Origin: DASTPP01 sp035762175
GTDB lineage: Bacteria > Myxococcota_A > Polyangia > Polyangiales > Polyangiaceae
Assembly: GCA_035762175.1 (NCBI GenBank)
Contig: DASTPP010000111.1
Location: 89,854 to 153,853, forward strand
Length of the DNA stretch: 64,000 bases
Direction of reading: 5' to 3'
The notes beneath the pieces were generated by a model that saw only the letters and a program-made list of their open reading frames with translations, made no database searches and had not been told where the DNA came from. Shown in pieces: positions 36,212-43,685 of the stretch (position 1 is its first letter; every line of letters starts with the position of its first letter). The position numbers were made by a program, and so were the translations under genes.

Positions 36212-36463
36212 TTAAACGGCCGGACGCCCAGAAGCCCATGCCCCCCATGGCGACGGGTCAACCGGTCGCCAGCGGCCGCCCCGGGGCGGCGTGGCGTGTC
36301 CTCTCGACGTCGGCCCTCGACCCTCTCGACTTATCAGAGGCGAGCGCTCGGCGTTCACGTCTCGCTCTCGCACGTCGCCTGCCCCCGAGGGGTCCGAGCC
36401 GGTGGCCCCCGTCGCAGGTGGGGCGGCCAAGCCACTCGAAGGCGTGTCGACGGGGACAGCCAT
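36212..36463 (-). CDS. hypothetical small protein coupled to the DUF3987 3' region
   Basis: This 83-residue ORF starts at ATG 36463, which overlaps a TGA that closes a coding-like frame running from the end of the DUF3987 gene (tgatg). The first 50 residues look balanced (MAVPVDTPSSGLAAPPATGA, DVRERDVNAERSPLI) while the end is Pro/Trp-rich. No family was recognised. Translation depends on the frame ending at 36463-36465. Confidence 0.4.
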   Translation of the reverse strand: MAVPVDTPSSGLAAPPATGATGSDPSGAGDVRERDVNAERSPLISREGRGPTSRGHATPPRGGRWRPVDPSPWGAWASGRPAV

Positions 36464-36554
36464 CACAGCTCGGCAACCTCCCGCGCGCCCTCCTCACCGA
36501 AGAGCCTGCCCACCTCAGGCTTCGGGCCCGAGAACGTGTCTGGGGCAGAGATAT

Positions 36555-36795
36555 CGTCACCGTCGTCACCGTCGTCACCGATGGGGGTCAGGCAGTCTGG
36601 TTTGGCTGCATGACGAGGTGACGATGCTGGTGACGATGGGCGGTGCTCGCAGGCATCGTCGCCATCACTCAGCGCCCGCCCGCCCCGGCCGATGGCCCGG
36701 GGCGCGGGGCATCGTCACCACCATCGTCACCAGGGAGCGCAGCCTGATTCGCCTGCGAAGTGCCCTTCGGTGACGTTGGTGACGTTGGTGACGAT
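36555..36795. repeat. symmetric cluster of 9-bp repeats, candidate replication origin (iterons)
   Basis: A 9-bp motif (CGTCACCGT and its complement GGTGACGAT/GGTGACGTT) occurs ten times in a mirror-like order. Three tandem copies are at 36555-36581. Two inverted copies 12 bp apart start at 36617 and 36629. Two forward copies 12 bp apart start at 36711 and 36723, and three tandem inverted copies are at 36769-36795. The cluster overlaps the 3' end of the DUF3987 gene and the region just beyond it. Replication origins of phage satellites often have such iterons next to the primase/helicase gene. The motifs also lie in a Ser/Pro/Thr/Gly/Asp-rich coding tail, so coding constraint is an alternative. 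Confidence 0.5.
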
Positions 36796-38423
36796 GCTTT
36801 GGGGGTGGACGAAACCACGACCCATCGGGCAGCGCCCCCATGGGCTGTGCCTGCGTGCTCGAGGCGCCACCCCCCAGCCTCGCGCCCCTTGGCCCGCCGA
36901 AGCGCATGCCCCAGACCGAGGGCGCTCGGGCGCGCCACCCCCCGCCCCCCACCGAGGGCCACGAGCGCCGAGAGTGCCTCGCGCGCCTCGAAGATGCCGG
37001 GGGGCACGGGGCCCCGCGCCTCGGCCGGCCAGAGGCGGCGCACGACCTCAGCCGCGGTGAGCCCCCGCGCGCTGGGATCGAGCCAGGCCCAGACGGCGAG
37101 GGCGGCGCCCAAGCGGTCGTACTCGGCGCGCTCGCGGCCGGAGACGAGCAACTCGCCGAAGACGAAGCGGGCGTGCCCGAGAAAGTAGCGCCCGAGCTCG
37201 ACGGCGCCGAGCATCGTGGCCTCGTCGATCGGGTCCCACACCTCGCGCGTGCCGGCGCGCCCGGCGAAGTGCAGCACGGCTGCGATGCGGGCGACCGCGC
37301 CGGGCAGCTTGCCGCCCCAGTCGCGCATCTCGGCGAGCTCTCCCCCTGGCGCGAGCATGCGCTCGACCTCGCGCGAGAAGGCTTGCCACACCTGGCGCGC
37401 CCTCTCGGTGAGCTCGACGAGCGGGGTGGGCTCGCCCTCTGGCGGCACCCTGATGGAGAGCAGCGCACGCACGGTCGCCTCGTACGCACGGCGCACCTCG
37501 GGGGGGACCGCCGGCGTGTCGCCCGTGCGCGTGCCGACGCGCGAGGCGGGCAGCGCGACGAGCAGGCGCGCGAGCATGCCGCGGGCCCGGAACTCTCGCC
37601 GGCCGGCCGCCGAGCGCAAGACGTCGGGCTGGATGGCGAGCGCCATCGTGAGCGCGGGCCGGGCGACGAAGAGCGCCTCGCGGCCGAGTCGGTCGACCCG
37701 CAGCGTGTCGCCCGCGTGCCCCTTCAAGAAGACCTCGAGGTTCGACGCGCCCGTCTTCGAGTAGCGGCCCGCCATCACCTCGAACACGGTGCCCTCGGCC
37801 TCGGCGACGCACAGCCGCCCGCCCTGCTCGGCGAGCAGCTGCGCGATCTTCTCGGGCGTCGCGTCCGAGGCGAGAAGGCGCGGCGCGACCGGGGGGCGCG
37901 CCTCGTCGCGTTTGCGGATGGTCTCGGCGAGCTCCGACTCGAGGTCGGCCTTCTGGTCGACCGGAGCCTTACGCAACTGCTTGCGCAGGTCGGCGATCGT
38001 ACCCTCGAACGCCTCGCGCTCGGCCGCGGCCTTCGCGAACGTCGGCCGCATGCTCTCGGCCAGGGCCTTCTCGTGTGCCTCGACGGGGGCGAGGGCGCTC
38101 GCGAAGACAGCCGACTTGCGCTCGCCTGGCGGCATCGCGGCGACGAGCATGAGGTTGAGAGGTTCGACGTGGTCGGCGCGCACGCGCACGCGTGCCTTGC
38201 CGGCGACGGCCGCCGAGCACGCGGCGAGCGCGAGCACGCCGGCCAGGTCGGGGGGCGTCTCGCTGAAGGTCGCCTCGGCCTCGACGAAGGCGCGCGGCGC
38301 GGGCGGCAGCGCCCCGAGGGGGAAGGCCGGGCGCTCAAGCTCCGCCGGAGCAGACGGCTCGTAGGTCGACAGGCCCGGCGAAGGGGAGAGCCCCTCCCAC
38401 GGTTCGGGTTTGGCCGCCTTCAT
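36669..38423 (-). CDS. DUF3987-family replication ATPase
   Basis: This 584-residue protein resembles the DUF3987 family of primase/helicase-like ATPases found in phages and satellites. A Walker A-like loop PPGERKS is at 98-104, followed by a long helical hinge and a RecA-like second half with conserved GGRLCVAEAEGTVFEVMAG and NLEVFLKGHAGDTLRVDR. Residues 530-584 are Ser/Thr/Pro/Gly/Asp-rich and coincide with the 9-bp repeat cluster. It follows the primase-polymerase with a 4-bp overlap. Beyond the stop at 36669, another frame reads on in a coding-like way to 36463, so the natural end may be longer by frameshift. Confidence 0.78.
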   Translation of the reverse strand: MKAAKPEPWEGLSPSPGLSTYEPSAPAELERPAFPLGALPPAPRAFVEAEATFSETPPDLAGVLALAACSAAVAGKARVRVRADHVEPLNLMLVAAMPPGERKSAVFASALAPVEAHEKALAESMRPTFAKAAAEREAFEGTIADLRKQLRKAPVDQKADLESELAETIRKRDEARPPVAPRLLASDATPEKIAQLLAEQGGRLCVAEAEGTVFEVMAGRYSKTGASNLEVFLKGHAGDTLRVDRLGREALFVARPALTMALAIQPDVLRSAAGRREFRARGMLARLLVALPASRVGTRTGDTPAVPPEVRRAYEATVRALLSIRVPPEGEPTPLVELTERARQVWQAFSREVERMLAPGGELAEMRDWGGKLPGAVARIAAVLHFAGRAGTREVWDPIDEATMLGAVELGRYFLGHARFVFGELLVSGRERAEYDRLGAALAVWAWLDPSARGLTAAEVVRRLWPAEARGPVPPGIFEAREALSALVALGGGRGVARPSALGLGHALRRAKGREAGGWRLEHAGTAHGGAARWVVVSSTPKASSPTSPTSPKGTSQANQAALPGDDGGDDAPRPGPSAGAGGR

Positions 38424-39496
38424 CCCCGCACCTGGCGCGCCCTCGAGCGTTCGCCCCCGACCACCTGCGGCAGCGGAGCATCGAGCAGAAAGCCCCAAGG
38501 CATCGTCGAGCGCCGCAGGGCGTGGTCTATCTTGTGCGCGAGCTCGCGGGCATTCCAGGGCGGGTCGCAGCGCCGGTTGTACTCGTCGAGCAGTGGGCGC
38601 CACACGTGCTCCCAAGCGCGGGCATCGGCCTCGTCCCGCGAGAACCCCCGGATGATCTTCAGCACCGTGTTGAAGGTCATGTTGTGGCCGCCCTGGCCGC
38701 TAACGGCGGCGTCGCACCGCTCGAGGTAGGTGCGCGCCCGGCTGACCCGCCCCGCCCCCTCGGGCTCGCCGACGGGACGCGAGTTCGGCGCACGCGGTGA
38801 GGCCTCTGGCGGCGCGCCGGCACCGGTGAAGCGCTCGACGGCGCGTACGTCGGCGTCGGGAAGGAGCTCGCCAAGGCGCGACCATGCCGCGAGGTCGCCA
38901 TCGACGACGCCAAAGGCGAACGCCCGGCGCTCGGCCGCACCCATGTCGGGCGCATGCCGCGCGATCAAGCAGCCGACGGCGAGGGCGGCGACACAGCGTG
39001 CGAGCCCGCCGGCGTCGACTTCGGCAGGTTCGACGCTCGCGCCCTCCCACGCGATGGGCTCGCCGCTCGGATGTTCGGTCGGCGGGAAGAGCGTCTGCCC
39101 GCCCTTGCCGCGCAGTTCGACGAGCGCCTTGCGCGCTCCGTCGGCGAAGCGCCGCAGCGGCGCGCCCCGCGTGACGTAGAGCCAGTGCGAGCGGGGCTTG
39201 CTCGCCCGGCCGAAGACGGCGCCGGTGGGCGGCAGGAAGTTGGCGGCGAGGCCGGCAGCTTCGGGCGCATCGAGGTCGACATCGACGAGGCCCCCGCTCA
39301 CCTCACCGAGCACGACGCCGACGCCGAACCCCTTGGCCCGCCAAGCTTCGAGCGCCGCTGCGTCGGGTTCGTACGTCTTCCAGTCGCGCAACAGCAAACC
39401 ACTCGAGGGGTCGTGAGGCACCTTCGACCCCGGGCCGATGGGCACCGGCCGCCAGCCCTTGGCCTGGTAGACCAAGGCGACATCGGCGGCGCTCAT
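38420..39496 (-). CDS. bifunctional DNA primase/polymerase (Prim-Pol) domain protein
   Basis: This 358-residue protein has an N-terminal Prim-Pol domain. Catalytic acidic residues are DVDLD at 72-76, and the second motif region is KPRSHWLYVTRG. Residues 260-340 form a helical primase C-terminal region (MTFNTVLKIIRGFSRDEADA and NARELAHKIDHAL). Prim-Pol enzymes start replication on phages, plasmids and satellites. The stop overlaps the DUF3987 start (ATGA), and the start overlaps the upstream 39493 gene, so all belong to one replication operon. Confidence 0.85.
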   Translation of the reverse strand: MSAADVALVYQAKGWRPVPIGPGSKVPHDPSSGLLLRDWKTYEPDAAALEAWRAKGFGVGVVLGEVSGGLVDVDLDAPEAAGLAANFLPPTGAVFGRASKPRSHWLYVTRGAPLRRFADGARKALVELRGKGGQTLFPPTEHPSGEPIAWEGASVEPAEVDAGGLARCVAALAVGCLIARHAPDMGAAERRAFAFGVVDGDLAAWSRLGELLPDADVRAVERFTGAGAPPEASPRAPNSRPVGEPEGAGRVSRARTYLERCDAAVSGQGGHNMTFNTVLKIIRGFSRDEADARAWEHVWRPLLDEYNRRCDPPWNARELAHKIDHALRRSTMPWGFLLDAPLPQVVGGERSRARQVRG

Positions 39497-40104
39497 CGGC
39501 GGCCCCTTTCGGCCACTTCGATGTTCCGGTCGAAGGGCCGCCCGACGAAGGCGATCGCGCTGCTGTCACCGTACGACCTCGGCACGCCGACCGAGCGCGC
39601 TTCGAAGAGCCCGACAAGCCGCTCTTCGTCGGGGCCGTGCTCCGCCACACACGCCCCACACACCACGCGCCCGACCACCAAGTCTTTCGCGGCGTCGTGC
39701 GAGGGCTCAAGTGTGACGAAGCCCGCGCCGACATCGAGCGGCCTCCGGCGGCAGATGCCACAGGTCATCAGCGGGCCCAAGAACGCTTCGCACATCATGC
39801 CGACGAAGAGCTGCCGCAAGGCGACCTCTTCTTCGGTCGGCCCCTGACCGTTGCCGCGCCCCGATGCCCCTTGCGGCGGGGCGGGTTCGCAGGTCAGCTC
39901 GGGGGCGCGCTCGCTCTTCAGGGGCAGCGTGCGGATGACCCCGGGGACGTTGCCGCCAAGCTTGGCCCCGGGGTCGTCCGCCTTTTCTTGCTGGGCGGTT
40001 GTAGCGTTCTGCTTGAGAAATTCAGACGCCTTGATGGTTCGATGCTTCGCGCACCTGCCTTGCCTATGGCTGTGCGACGGCGCTTTCTTCGGTCCGAGAT
40101 TCAT
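39493..40104 (-). CDS. putative zinc-knuckle protein of the replication operon
   Basis: This 203-residue protein starts at ATG 40104 (MNLGPKKAPSHSHRQGRCA). The C-terminal half has two Cys pairs, TCGIC and VVCGAC about 35 residues apart, likely a zinc-binding site. The sequence is otherwise of mixed charge. It overlaps the primase gene and the upstream HTH gene by 4 bp each. It could be a DNA-binding or accessory replication protein; the family is unknown. Confidence 0.55.
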   Translation of the reverse strand: MNLGPKKAPSHSHRQGRCAKHRTIKASEFLKQNATTAQQEKADDPGAKLGGNVPGVIRTLPLKSERAPELTCEPAPPQGASGRGNGQGPTEEEVALRQLFVGMMCEAFLGPLMTCGICRRRPLDVGAGFVTLEPSHDAAKDLVVGRVVCGACVAEHGPDEERLVGLFEARSVGVPRSYGDSSAIAFVGRPFDRNIEVAERGRR

Positions 40105-40439
40105 CGTCCGGCCCTCCGCACGAAGCCGGCGCGAGCAAGTGCCGCGTCGGCTGCATCGAGTGGCGCGCTTGTCTTCGGTGCGGGCGGCTGGGCCCGACTC
40201 GCGAGCCAACGGCAGAAGGCCTCGCGCTCGACCACGAAGCCGAGGCCCCGAATGCGCGTGACCGGAAGCTTCGAGGCCTTCAGCGCCGCCCGGAACGAGC
40301 GGGGCGGTAGGCCTACGACGGCCTCGCTGTTGTGCGCCCCGACGAAGGCCGGCGGCGAGGCGACGGTGTTGACGGTGACGTGCACGGGCGGATCGGTGCC
40401 CGCGTTGACGAGCATGGGCCCGTCAGGTACGTTCTGCAT
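40101..40439 (-). CDS. small DNA-binding protein of the replication operon
   Basis: This 112-residue protein starts at ATG 40439 (MQNVPDGPMLVNAGTDPPVH). A helix-turn-helix-like segment (AVVGLPPRSFRAALKASKLP, then VTRIRGLGFVVEREAFCRWL) suggests an excisionase- or Xis-like DNA-binding protein. Coupled by ATGA to the zinc-knuckle gene. The role is inferred from pattern and position. Confidence 0.55.
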   Translation of the reverse strand: MQNVPDGPMLVNAGTDPPVHVTVNTVASPPAFVGAHNSEAVVGLPPRSFRAALKASKLPVTRIRGLGFVVEREAFCRWLASRAQPPAPKTSAPLDAADAALARAGFVRRAGR

Positions 40440-40544
40440 TGCGTATCCCTTTCGTGCTCGACGCGCCCCGGCTCCCACCCCGGGGCGTCGTCGTCTTGGG
40501 CCCTTGCGAGGGGGCCCTACTACTCGACAGTCAGCAAGGGCTGG

Positions 40545-40736
40545 TCACGCTACCTGCTCCCCAGCGGGCATCGCCAACTCGACGAATCCGAGCTTCAGCA
40601 GGGCGCGTTTGATGCGCCGCTCGGCGGTGCCCTTCGTGACGGGCTCGCCGCGCAAAACCTTGCGGACGGTGCGAGGGTCGGCTTCGGCCTCGACGGCGAT
40701 CTGCCGGACATCATGAGGGCTCAACGTCGTGCTCAT
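40545..40736 (-). CDS. small HTH regulator (Cro/LacI-like)
   Basis: This 63-residue protein has a clear helix-turn-helix: VRQIAVEAEADPRTVRKVLR followed by GEPVTKGTAERRIKRAL. It probably controls the replication operon. A perfect palindrome, GATTC-cta-GAATC, lies 39 bp upstream at 40775-40787. The gene starts at ATG 40736. Confidence 0.65.
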   Translation of the reverse strand: MSTTLSPHDVRQIAVEAEADPRTVRKVLRGEPVTKGTAERRIKRALLKLGFVELAMPAGEQVA

Positions 40737-40774
40737 GGCCCCAGCATGGCGCCTCGCTGCTCGAGAAAAAGAGG

Positions 40775-40787
40775 GATTCCTAGAATC
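40775..40787. promoter_or_regulatory. palindromic operator candidate upstream of the HTH gene
   Basis: The 13-bp sequence GATTCCTAGAATC is a perfect inverted repeat with a 3-bp centre. It lies between the HTH gene at 40736 and the stop of the 40786 gene, in a T-rich neighbourhood. It fits an operator for a small Cro-like protein. Confidence 0.5.
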
Positions 40788-41592
40788 ACCCTTTTTTTCT
40801 CTTTTTCTCTCGACAGTGGTCGGCCCACTCCCTTCTCAGCGACTCGGGCTTGAGCGAGTCGTCCGTCGGGCTGACGAGACGAACAGCCTTCAGCAGCTTG
40901 AGCACATCATGCCACTTGTCGTGCGTCTGCCCCTTCTTGGGTCTGCCTGAACGGGCATTCCAAGAGCGAACGACCTGAGCAAGGGCGGCGGACGCCTCGA
41001 GCGAGCGTAGCGCTTTGCTGTGCTCCGGGCATCGCATCGAAAAATCAAGCGCGATGATTTGAACGACATCTTCCTTGGGGTCTAGTTCGCCGCGGTCCAA
41101 AAAATCGCGCAGGTTATACCCTTTAAGGACTATATCAAGCCCCGCATCAAGAGCGACAGCCCCGGAGCTACAGAGCAGGCGATTGAGGCTCGCCTTCTGG
41201 TCAAACGGCTCGAAAGATCCATTCACGGCGCGGCTGATGCACTCGAGAAGCACCATGCGCCACACAACAATCATATCGGCTTTGCCCATGGCGGCGGCCA
41301 ACGCCGCGTCGACTCGCTTGGCCATCGCCTTCCATCGCGGCGTCCCGATCTTCACCAGCGGCGAGTCCGCAACGAGCGCTTCATGTCGAAAAAGCTCGGA
41401 CAAGAGCTTTGCGCGGAGTTTGTAAGGCCTTCGCTGCTCCATATCCTCCATGGCCTCGCGCCCGCGCTTGCCACCAATGACAAAAAAGTCGGGGTCGACG
41501 GCGAAGACATCCTGCTCGGGGGTGTCTTCGCCATCGCCTGCCCCCATGCCTGCGATGCTGGAGTCTGTACCCTGCCTCTTGGTCGCTGCCAT
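40786..41592 (-). CDS. hypothetical element protein
   Basis: This 268-residue protein starts at ATG 41592 (MAATKRQGTDSSIAGMGAGD) and is less GC-biased in codon choice than its neighbours. The middle reads as helical (MAKRVDAALAAAMGKADMIV, ALRSLEASAALAQVVRSWN) and the end is very basic (DHCREKKRKKG). No catalytic motif or membrane segment is seen. Its stop lies within the palindromic operator of the HTH gene. I do not recognise a family. Confidence 0.6.
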   Translation of the reverse strand: MAATKRQGTDSSIAGMGAGDGEDTPEQDVFAVDPDFFVIGGKRGREAMEDMEQRRPYKLRAKLLSELFRHEALVADSPLVKIGTPRWKAMAKRVDAALAAAMGKADMIVVWRMVLLECISRAVNGSFEPFDQKASLNRLLCSSGAVALDAGLDIVLKGYNLRDFLDRGELDPKEDVVQIIALDFSMRCPEHSKALRSLEASAALAQVVRSWNARSGRPKKGQTHDKWHDVLKLLKAVRLVSPTDDSLKPESLRREWADHCREKKRKKG

Positions 41593-41782
41593 GTGAGCAC
41601 CCCTCAATGCCTTGGGTCCACCAGCCCGAGGCGTTCATCTTCGAGCGTAACCCGCCCTTGCGAGCTCACGTCACCGAAGCGGGCTCACAGCGCGACGAGG
41701 TGACGCCGCGCTTGAGAGCGGCCCGGCGTCAGCAGGAGCGGTTTGGTGAGTTCGTTCGATTCGCCGTGCGCCCCCCTCATGC

Positions 41783-41806
41783 GGGAGCCGCGGGGTAGCG
41801 GCTCCC
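41783..41806. terminator. perfect 9-bp stem-loop
   Basis: The arms gggagccgc (41783-41791) and gcggctccc (41798-41806) pair perfectly with a 6-base loop. There is no T-run, so termination would be weak; it may instead be a recombination or structural site. Confidence 0.3.
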
Positions 41807-41988
41807 AGCCACGTCACGCCGACGAGGCATTCACGGCGGCACAAAGCAGCTCGTGCGCCTCGCCCCCAGCGCCCCCCTGCCGGGGTGCTGGGCTCGACGA
41901 GCGGGGCCGGCGCTGGGCGCTCGTCGAGGCGAGTCGGGCCTTAAGGGCTCGAACGGGGCTCCCTGGCCGCGATATAGGGGAGGGTGCC

Positions 41989-42130
41989 GTGACACCGCCC
42001 CCGTCGGAGCCGCCGCCCCCCTTGCTCTTGGTCGTCCACGACGACGACGCCAACCGCTACCTGCTCGCCCGCCACCTGCGCAAGGGCGGCTTCCGCGTGC
42101 TCGAGGCCGCCGACGGGCGCCAGGGCCTCG
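41989..42130 (+). pseudogene. truncated response-regulator receiver domain
   Basis: From GTG 41989 the frame reads PPLLLVVHDDDANRYLLARH then LRKGGFRVLEAADGRQGLAH. This is the first about 45 residues of a CheY-type receiver with its acidic pocket (HDDDANR). The similarity ends abruptly at about 42130, before the phosphoacceptor Asp region, and the frame runs into unrelated sequence. It is read as a fragment of a chromosomal or element regulator left by recombination. Confidence 0.6.
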
Positions 42131-42175
42131 CCCACGGTCTCGCGCCTCGTCGAGCTCGAGACGGACGACCGGAGC

Positions 42176-42358
42176 GTGTGGGATCACGAGGGGGCTCGCT
42201 ACGAGCTCGAGGACAGGCGCGGGCAGCGGCTCAAGGTCACGCCCCAGCGCGGCGCGATGCTTGTCTACGACCGCCACGGCACGCGGGCGACCTTCGCCGT
42301 GCTTTACGACGGCCTCGCGCCGTTCGACTGGCCGAGCCCCGGGGCAGGCGGGGACTAA
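42176..42358 (+). CDS. small hypothetical ORF
   Basis: This 60-residue ORF starts at GTG 42176 and reads VWDHEGARYELEDRRGQRLK then VTPQRGAMLVYDRHGTRATF and AVLYDGLAPFDW. The composition is that of a real small beta-rich protein. The frame is open upstream into the receiver fragment, so the start could be earlier. The function is unknown. Confidence 0.5.
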   Translation: MWDHEGARYELEDRRGQRLKVTPQRGAMLVYDRHGTRATFAVLYDGLAPFDWPSPGAGGD

Positions 42359-42780
42359 CCGGGCGTGTGGCGACCCTCGACGGGCGTCGAGCTCGGCGCG
42401 CTGGCCCCAGGCGGGTCGGCCGATGCGGCGGCCGTCAGCGCGGGGGCGGGCGCCTCAAGCGCCACCCCTTGGCCAGCCCCCGCCCCGCTGCAGGCCTCGA
42501 CGACGGCGGCGAGCGAGCGGGTGGCGACGCGCGCCCGGGTGACGTCGCCCTGCCGCAGCGCAGCAAGCACCTCGGCCGCCAGCGCACCTGCCGCGCTCTC
42601 GAGCGCGCCCCAGACGGCGCTGTAGGAGGCCGGCGGTAGGGGCGCCTCCACAGTCCCCAAAGCCTGTCCCCGGGCACGTGATTTAGCGGCTTTATGCGAT
42701 GCTTCGGAGGGCTCTCCCGGTACAGAACCGTTCGAAACCCCCGTAGTTTTGGCTGTTTTCGCGGGTTCGATTCCCGGCGC
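42355..42780 (-). CDS. open frame ending at 42355; would become the integrase C-terminus in the circular element
   Basis: The minus-strand frame enters from attR (…KTVEAPGIEP) and continues AKTAKTTGVSNGSVPGEPSE, then helical sequence such as YSAVWGALESAAGALAAEVL and GDVTRARVATRSLAAVVEAC, to a stop at 42355. Its composition is that of real coding sequence. If the element circularises, the integrase frame joins this one in phase: 1261 nt from the left side plus 407 nt here gives 556 codons. In the integrated form this piece has no obvious start; GTG near 42651 could serve. Its function is unknown. Confidence 0.5.
   Translation of the reverse strand, partial: APGIEPAKTAKTTGVSNGSVPGEPSEASHKAAKSRARGQALGTVEAPLPPASYSAVWGALESAAGALAAEVLAALRQGDVTRARVATRSLAAVVEACSGAGAGQGVALEAPAPALTAAASADPPGASAPSSTPVEGRHTPG
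42650..42673 (-). repeat. two inverted-orientation copies of the candidate integrase arm repeat
   Basis: acagtccccaaa (42650-42661) and gcctgtccccgg (42662-42673) are, on the minus strand, tttggggactgt and ccggggacaggc. They are relatives of the ttggggacagct repeats beside attL. They sit about 90 bp inside the right end, and a partial att-like ggcgcctccac (42641-42651) lies next to them. Confidence 0.4.
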
Positions 42781-42797
42781 CTCCACCGTTTTTGCCG
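42762..42797 (+). repeat. att repeat, right end (attR)
   Basis: This copy is identical to 18844-18879. It carries the last 26 bases of an ssrA 3' end without the rest of the gene, followed by the same 10 bases. It marks the right boundary of the element. Confidence 0.9.
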
Positions 42798-42917
42798 CAA
42801 AAACCCCGCGTTCTGGCCCGCTTGGGGGACAACTCTGGGGACAGCCCACCTCGATCGAGCCCCGCCGGTAGCGGCGGGTAGACGTCGAGATGCCTCAGCC
42901 CGACCGCCTGCGCCGGC
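42798..42917 (-). pseudogene. integrase 3'-end remnant of an earlier element
   Basis: Directly right of attR the DNA matches the 3' end of the present integrase gene. The minus-strand translation LRHLDVYPPLPAGLDRGGLS, then PELSP, matches GRLDVFPPLPAGLGRGELS plus PKLSPELSP. A run of five C instead of four (near 42822) shifts the frame before the end. The catalytic Tyr and everything upstream are missing. This is the trace of a related element that once occupied the same att site. Confidence 0.8.
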
Positions 42918-43076
42918 GTTCGGGCCGGGCGACCTTTGGCGTCGGGCGCGCGTCGCGCCGCCCTCCCCTTGAGGCCATGAGCTTCGACCTCGAGGGCGCT
43001 TCGCGGACGGCGAGCGGCTCGTTCCGAAGACGATCTTTCGAACGCAACCGCCCGGAGGGCTGGCCGAAGGGCTGGC

Positions 43077-43289
43077 ATGAACCACATTCCTCCCTTCTCC
43101 GCCCGTTGGATCGACGTCACCGACGCCAACGGCTGCTCCCCCTCTGTCGGTTTCATCGGCGTCGTCGAGCTCAAGCTCCCCTGGAAGTTCGGCCTTCTCG
43201 TCGGCCGATGCCGAAACGGCCGCACGTACTCGGCCTGGGCCGAGCCACACGGGCCCCTCACCATGCCCCTCGACTCCGCCGAGGCGTGA
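43077..43289 (+). CDS. small hypothetical protein
   Basis: This 70-residue protein begins at ATG 43077 (MNHIPPFSARWIDVTDANGC, then GFIGVVELKLPWKFGLLVG). It looks like a compact beta-rich domain with a short Trp/Phe-rich core. A purine-rich gaaggg lies upstream. It lies in the region of decayed mobile DNA beyond attR and may belong to the older element. No family was recognised. Confidence 0.5.
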   Translation: MNHIPPFSARWIDVTDANGCSPSVGFIGVVELKLPWKFGLLVGRCRNGRTYSAWAEPHGPLTMPLDSAEA

Positions 43290-43433
43290 GGCACGCAAAC
43301 ACGGCCCGGGCCTCGCCATTTCGGCGGCGCCCCTCCTTAGCGGGGCAAATCTACGATGCGAGAGTCGCCGCCTGCCTTCGGCCGACGACGCCGGACGCTC
43401 TCAGCGTGAGCGCATGCTCGCGGGCGCCACCCC

Positions 43434-43592
43434 ATGGCGGACGCCCCCGAGCTTCGGCGGCTCAGTCAGCGGGCGATGCGGCTCATCGAGCGGTACAACG
43501 AGACCTCGTTCGACGAGCCGCCGGCCACGAGAGACCTGCCGCCCAACGTCGCCGCCATCGAAAACCCGGCGCGAGTCACCCAAGCGGTGTGA
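43434..43592 (+). CDS. very small hypothetical protein
   Basis: This 52-residue ORF starts at ATG 43434 and reads MADAPELRRLSQRAMRLIER then YNETSFDEPPATRDLPPNVA and AIENPARVTQAV. The balanced composition and clean start and stop support a real gene. It may be an old-element protein. No domain was recognised. Confidence 0.45.
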   Translation: MADAPELRRLSQRAMRLIERYNETSFDEPPATRDLPPNVAAIENPARVTQAV

Positions 43593-43685
43593 ACGCCGCC
43601 CGGGCTTGCTAGCCTGGCCCCTTCGCCAGGGGCGCCCGGACCTAACCCCCCGGTCGTGCCCGGCACCGCCCCCCGATGAGAGCCG

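Larger units (their letters stand above)
41593..42354. other. remnant region at the right end of the element
   Basis: No full gene was found here. It holds a perfect stem-loop (41783-41806), a fragment of the small-protein family (about 41890-41943, LDERGRRWALVEASRA), a truncated response-regulator receiver (41989-42130) and a short ORF at 42176. The mix of gene pieces suggests repeated insertion and decay near the att site. Confidence 0.5.

Noticed and set aside
42762..42797. A tRNA-like or second tmRNA gene at the right att repeat.
   Set aside because: Only the last 26 bases of ssrA are present, without the rest of the gene.
42692..43294. A 200-residue ORF across the integrase remnant.
   Set aside because: It is a read-through of the frameshifted integrase end and decayed DNA, without its own domain.
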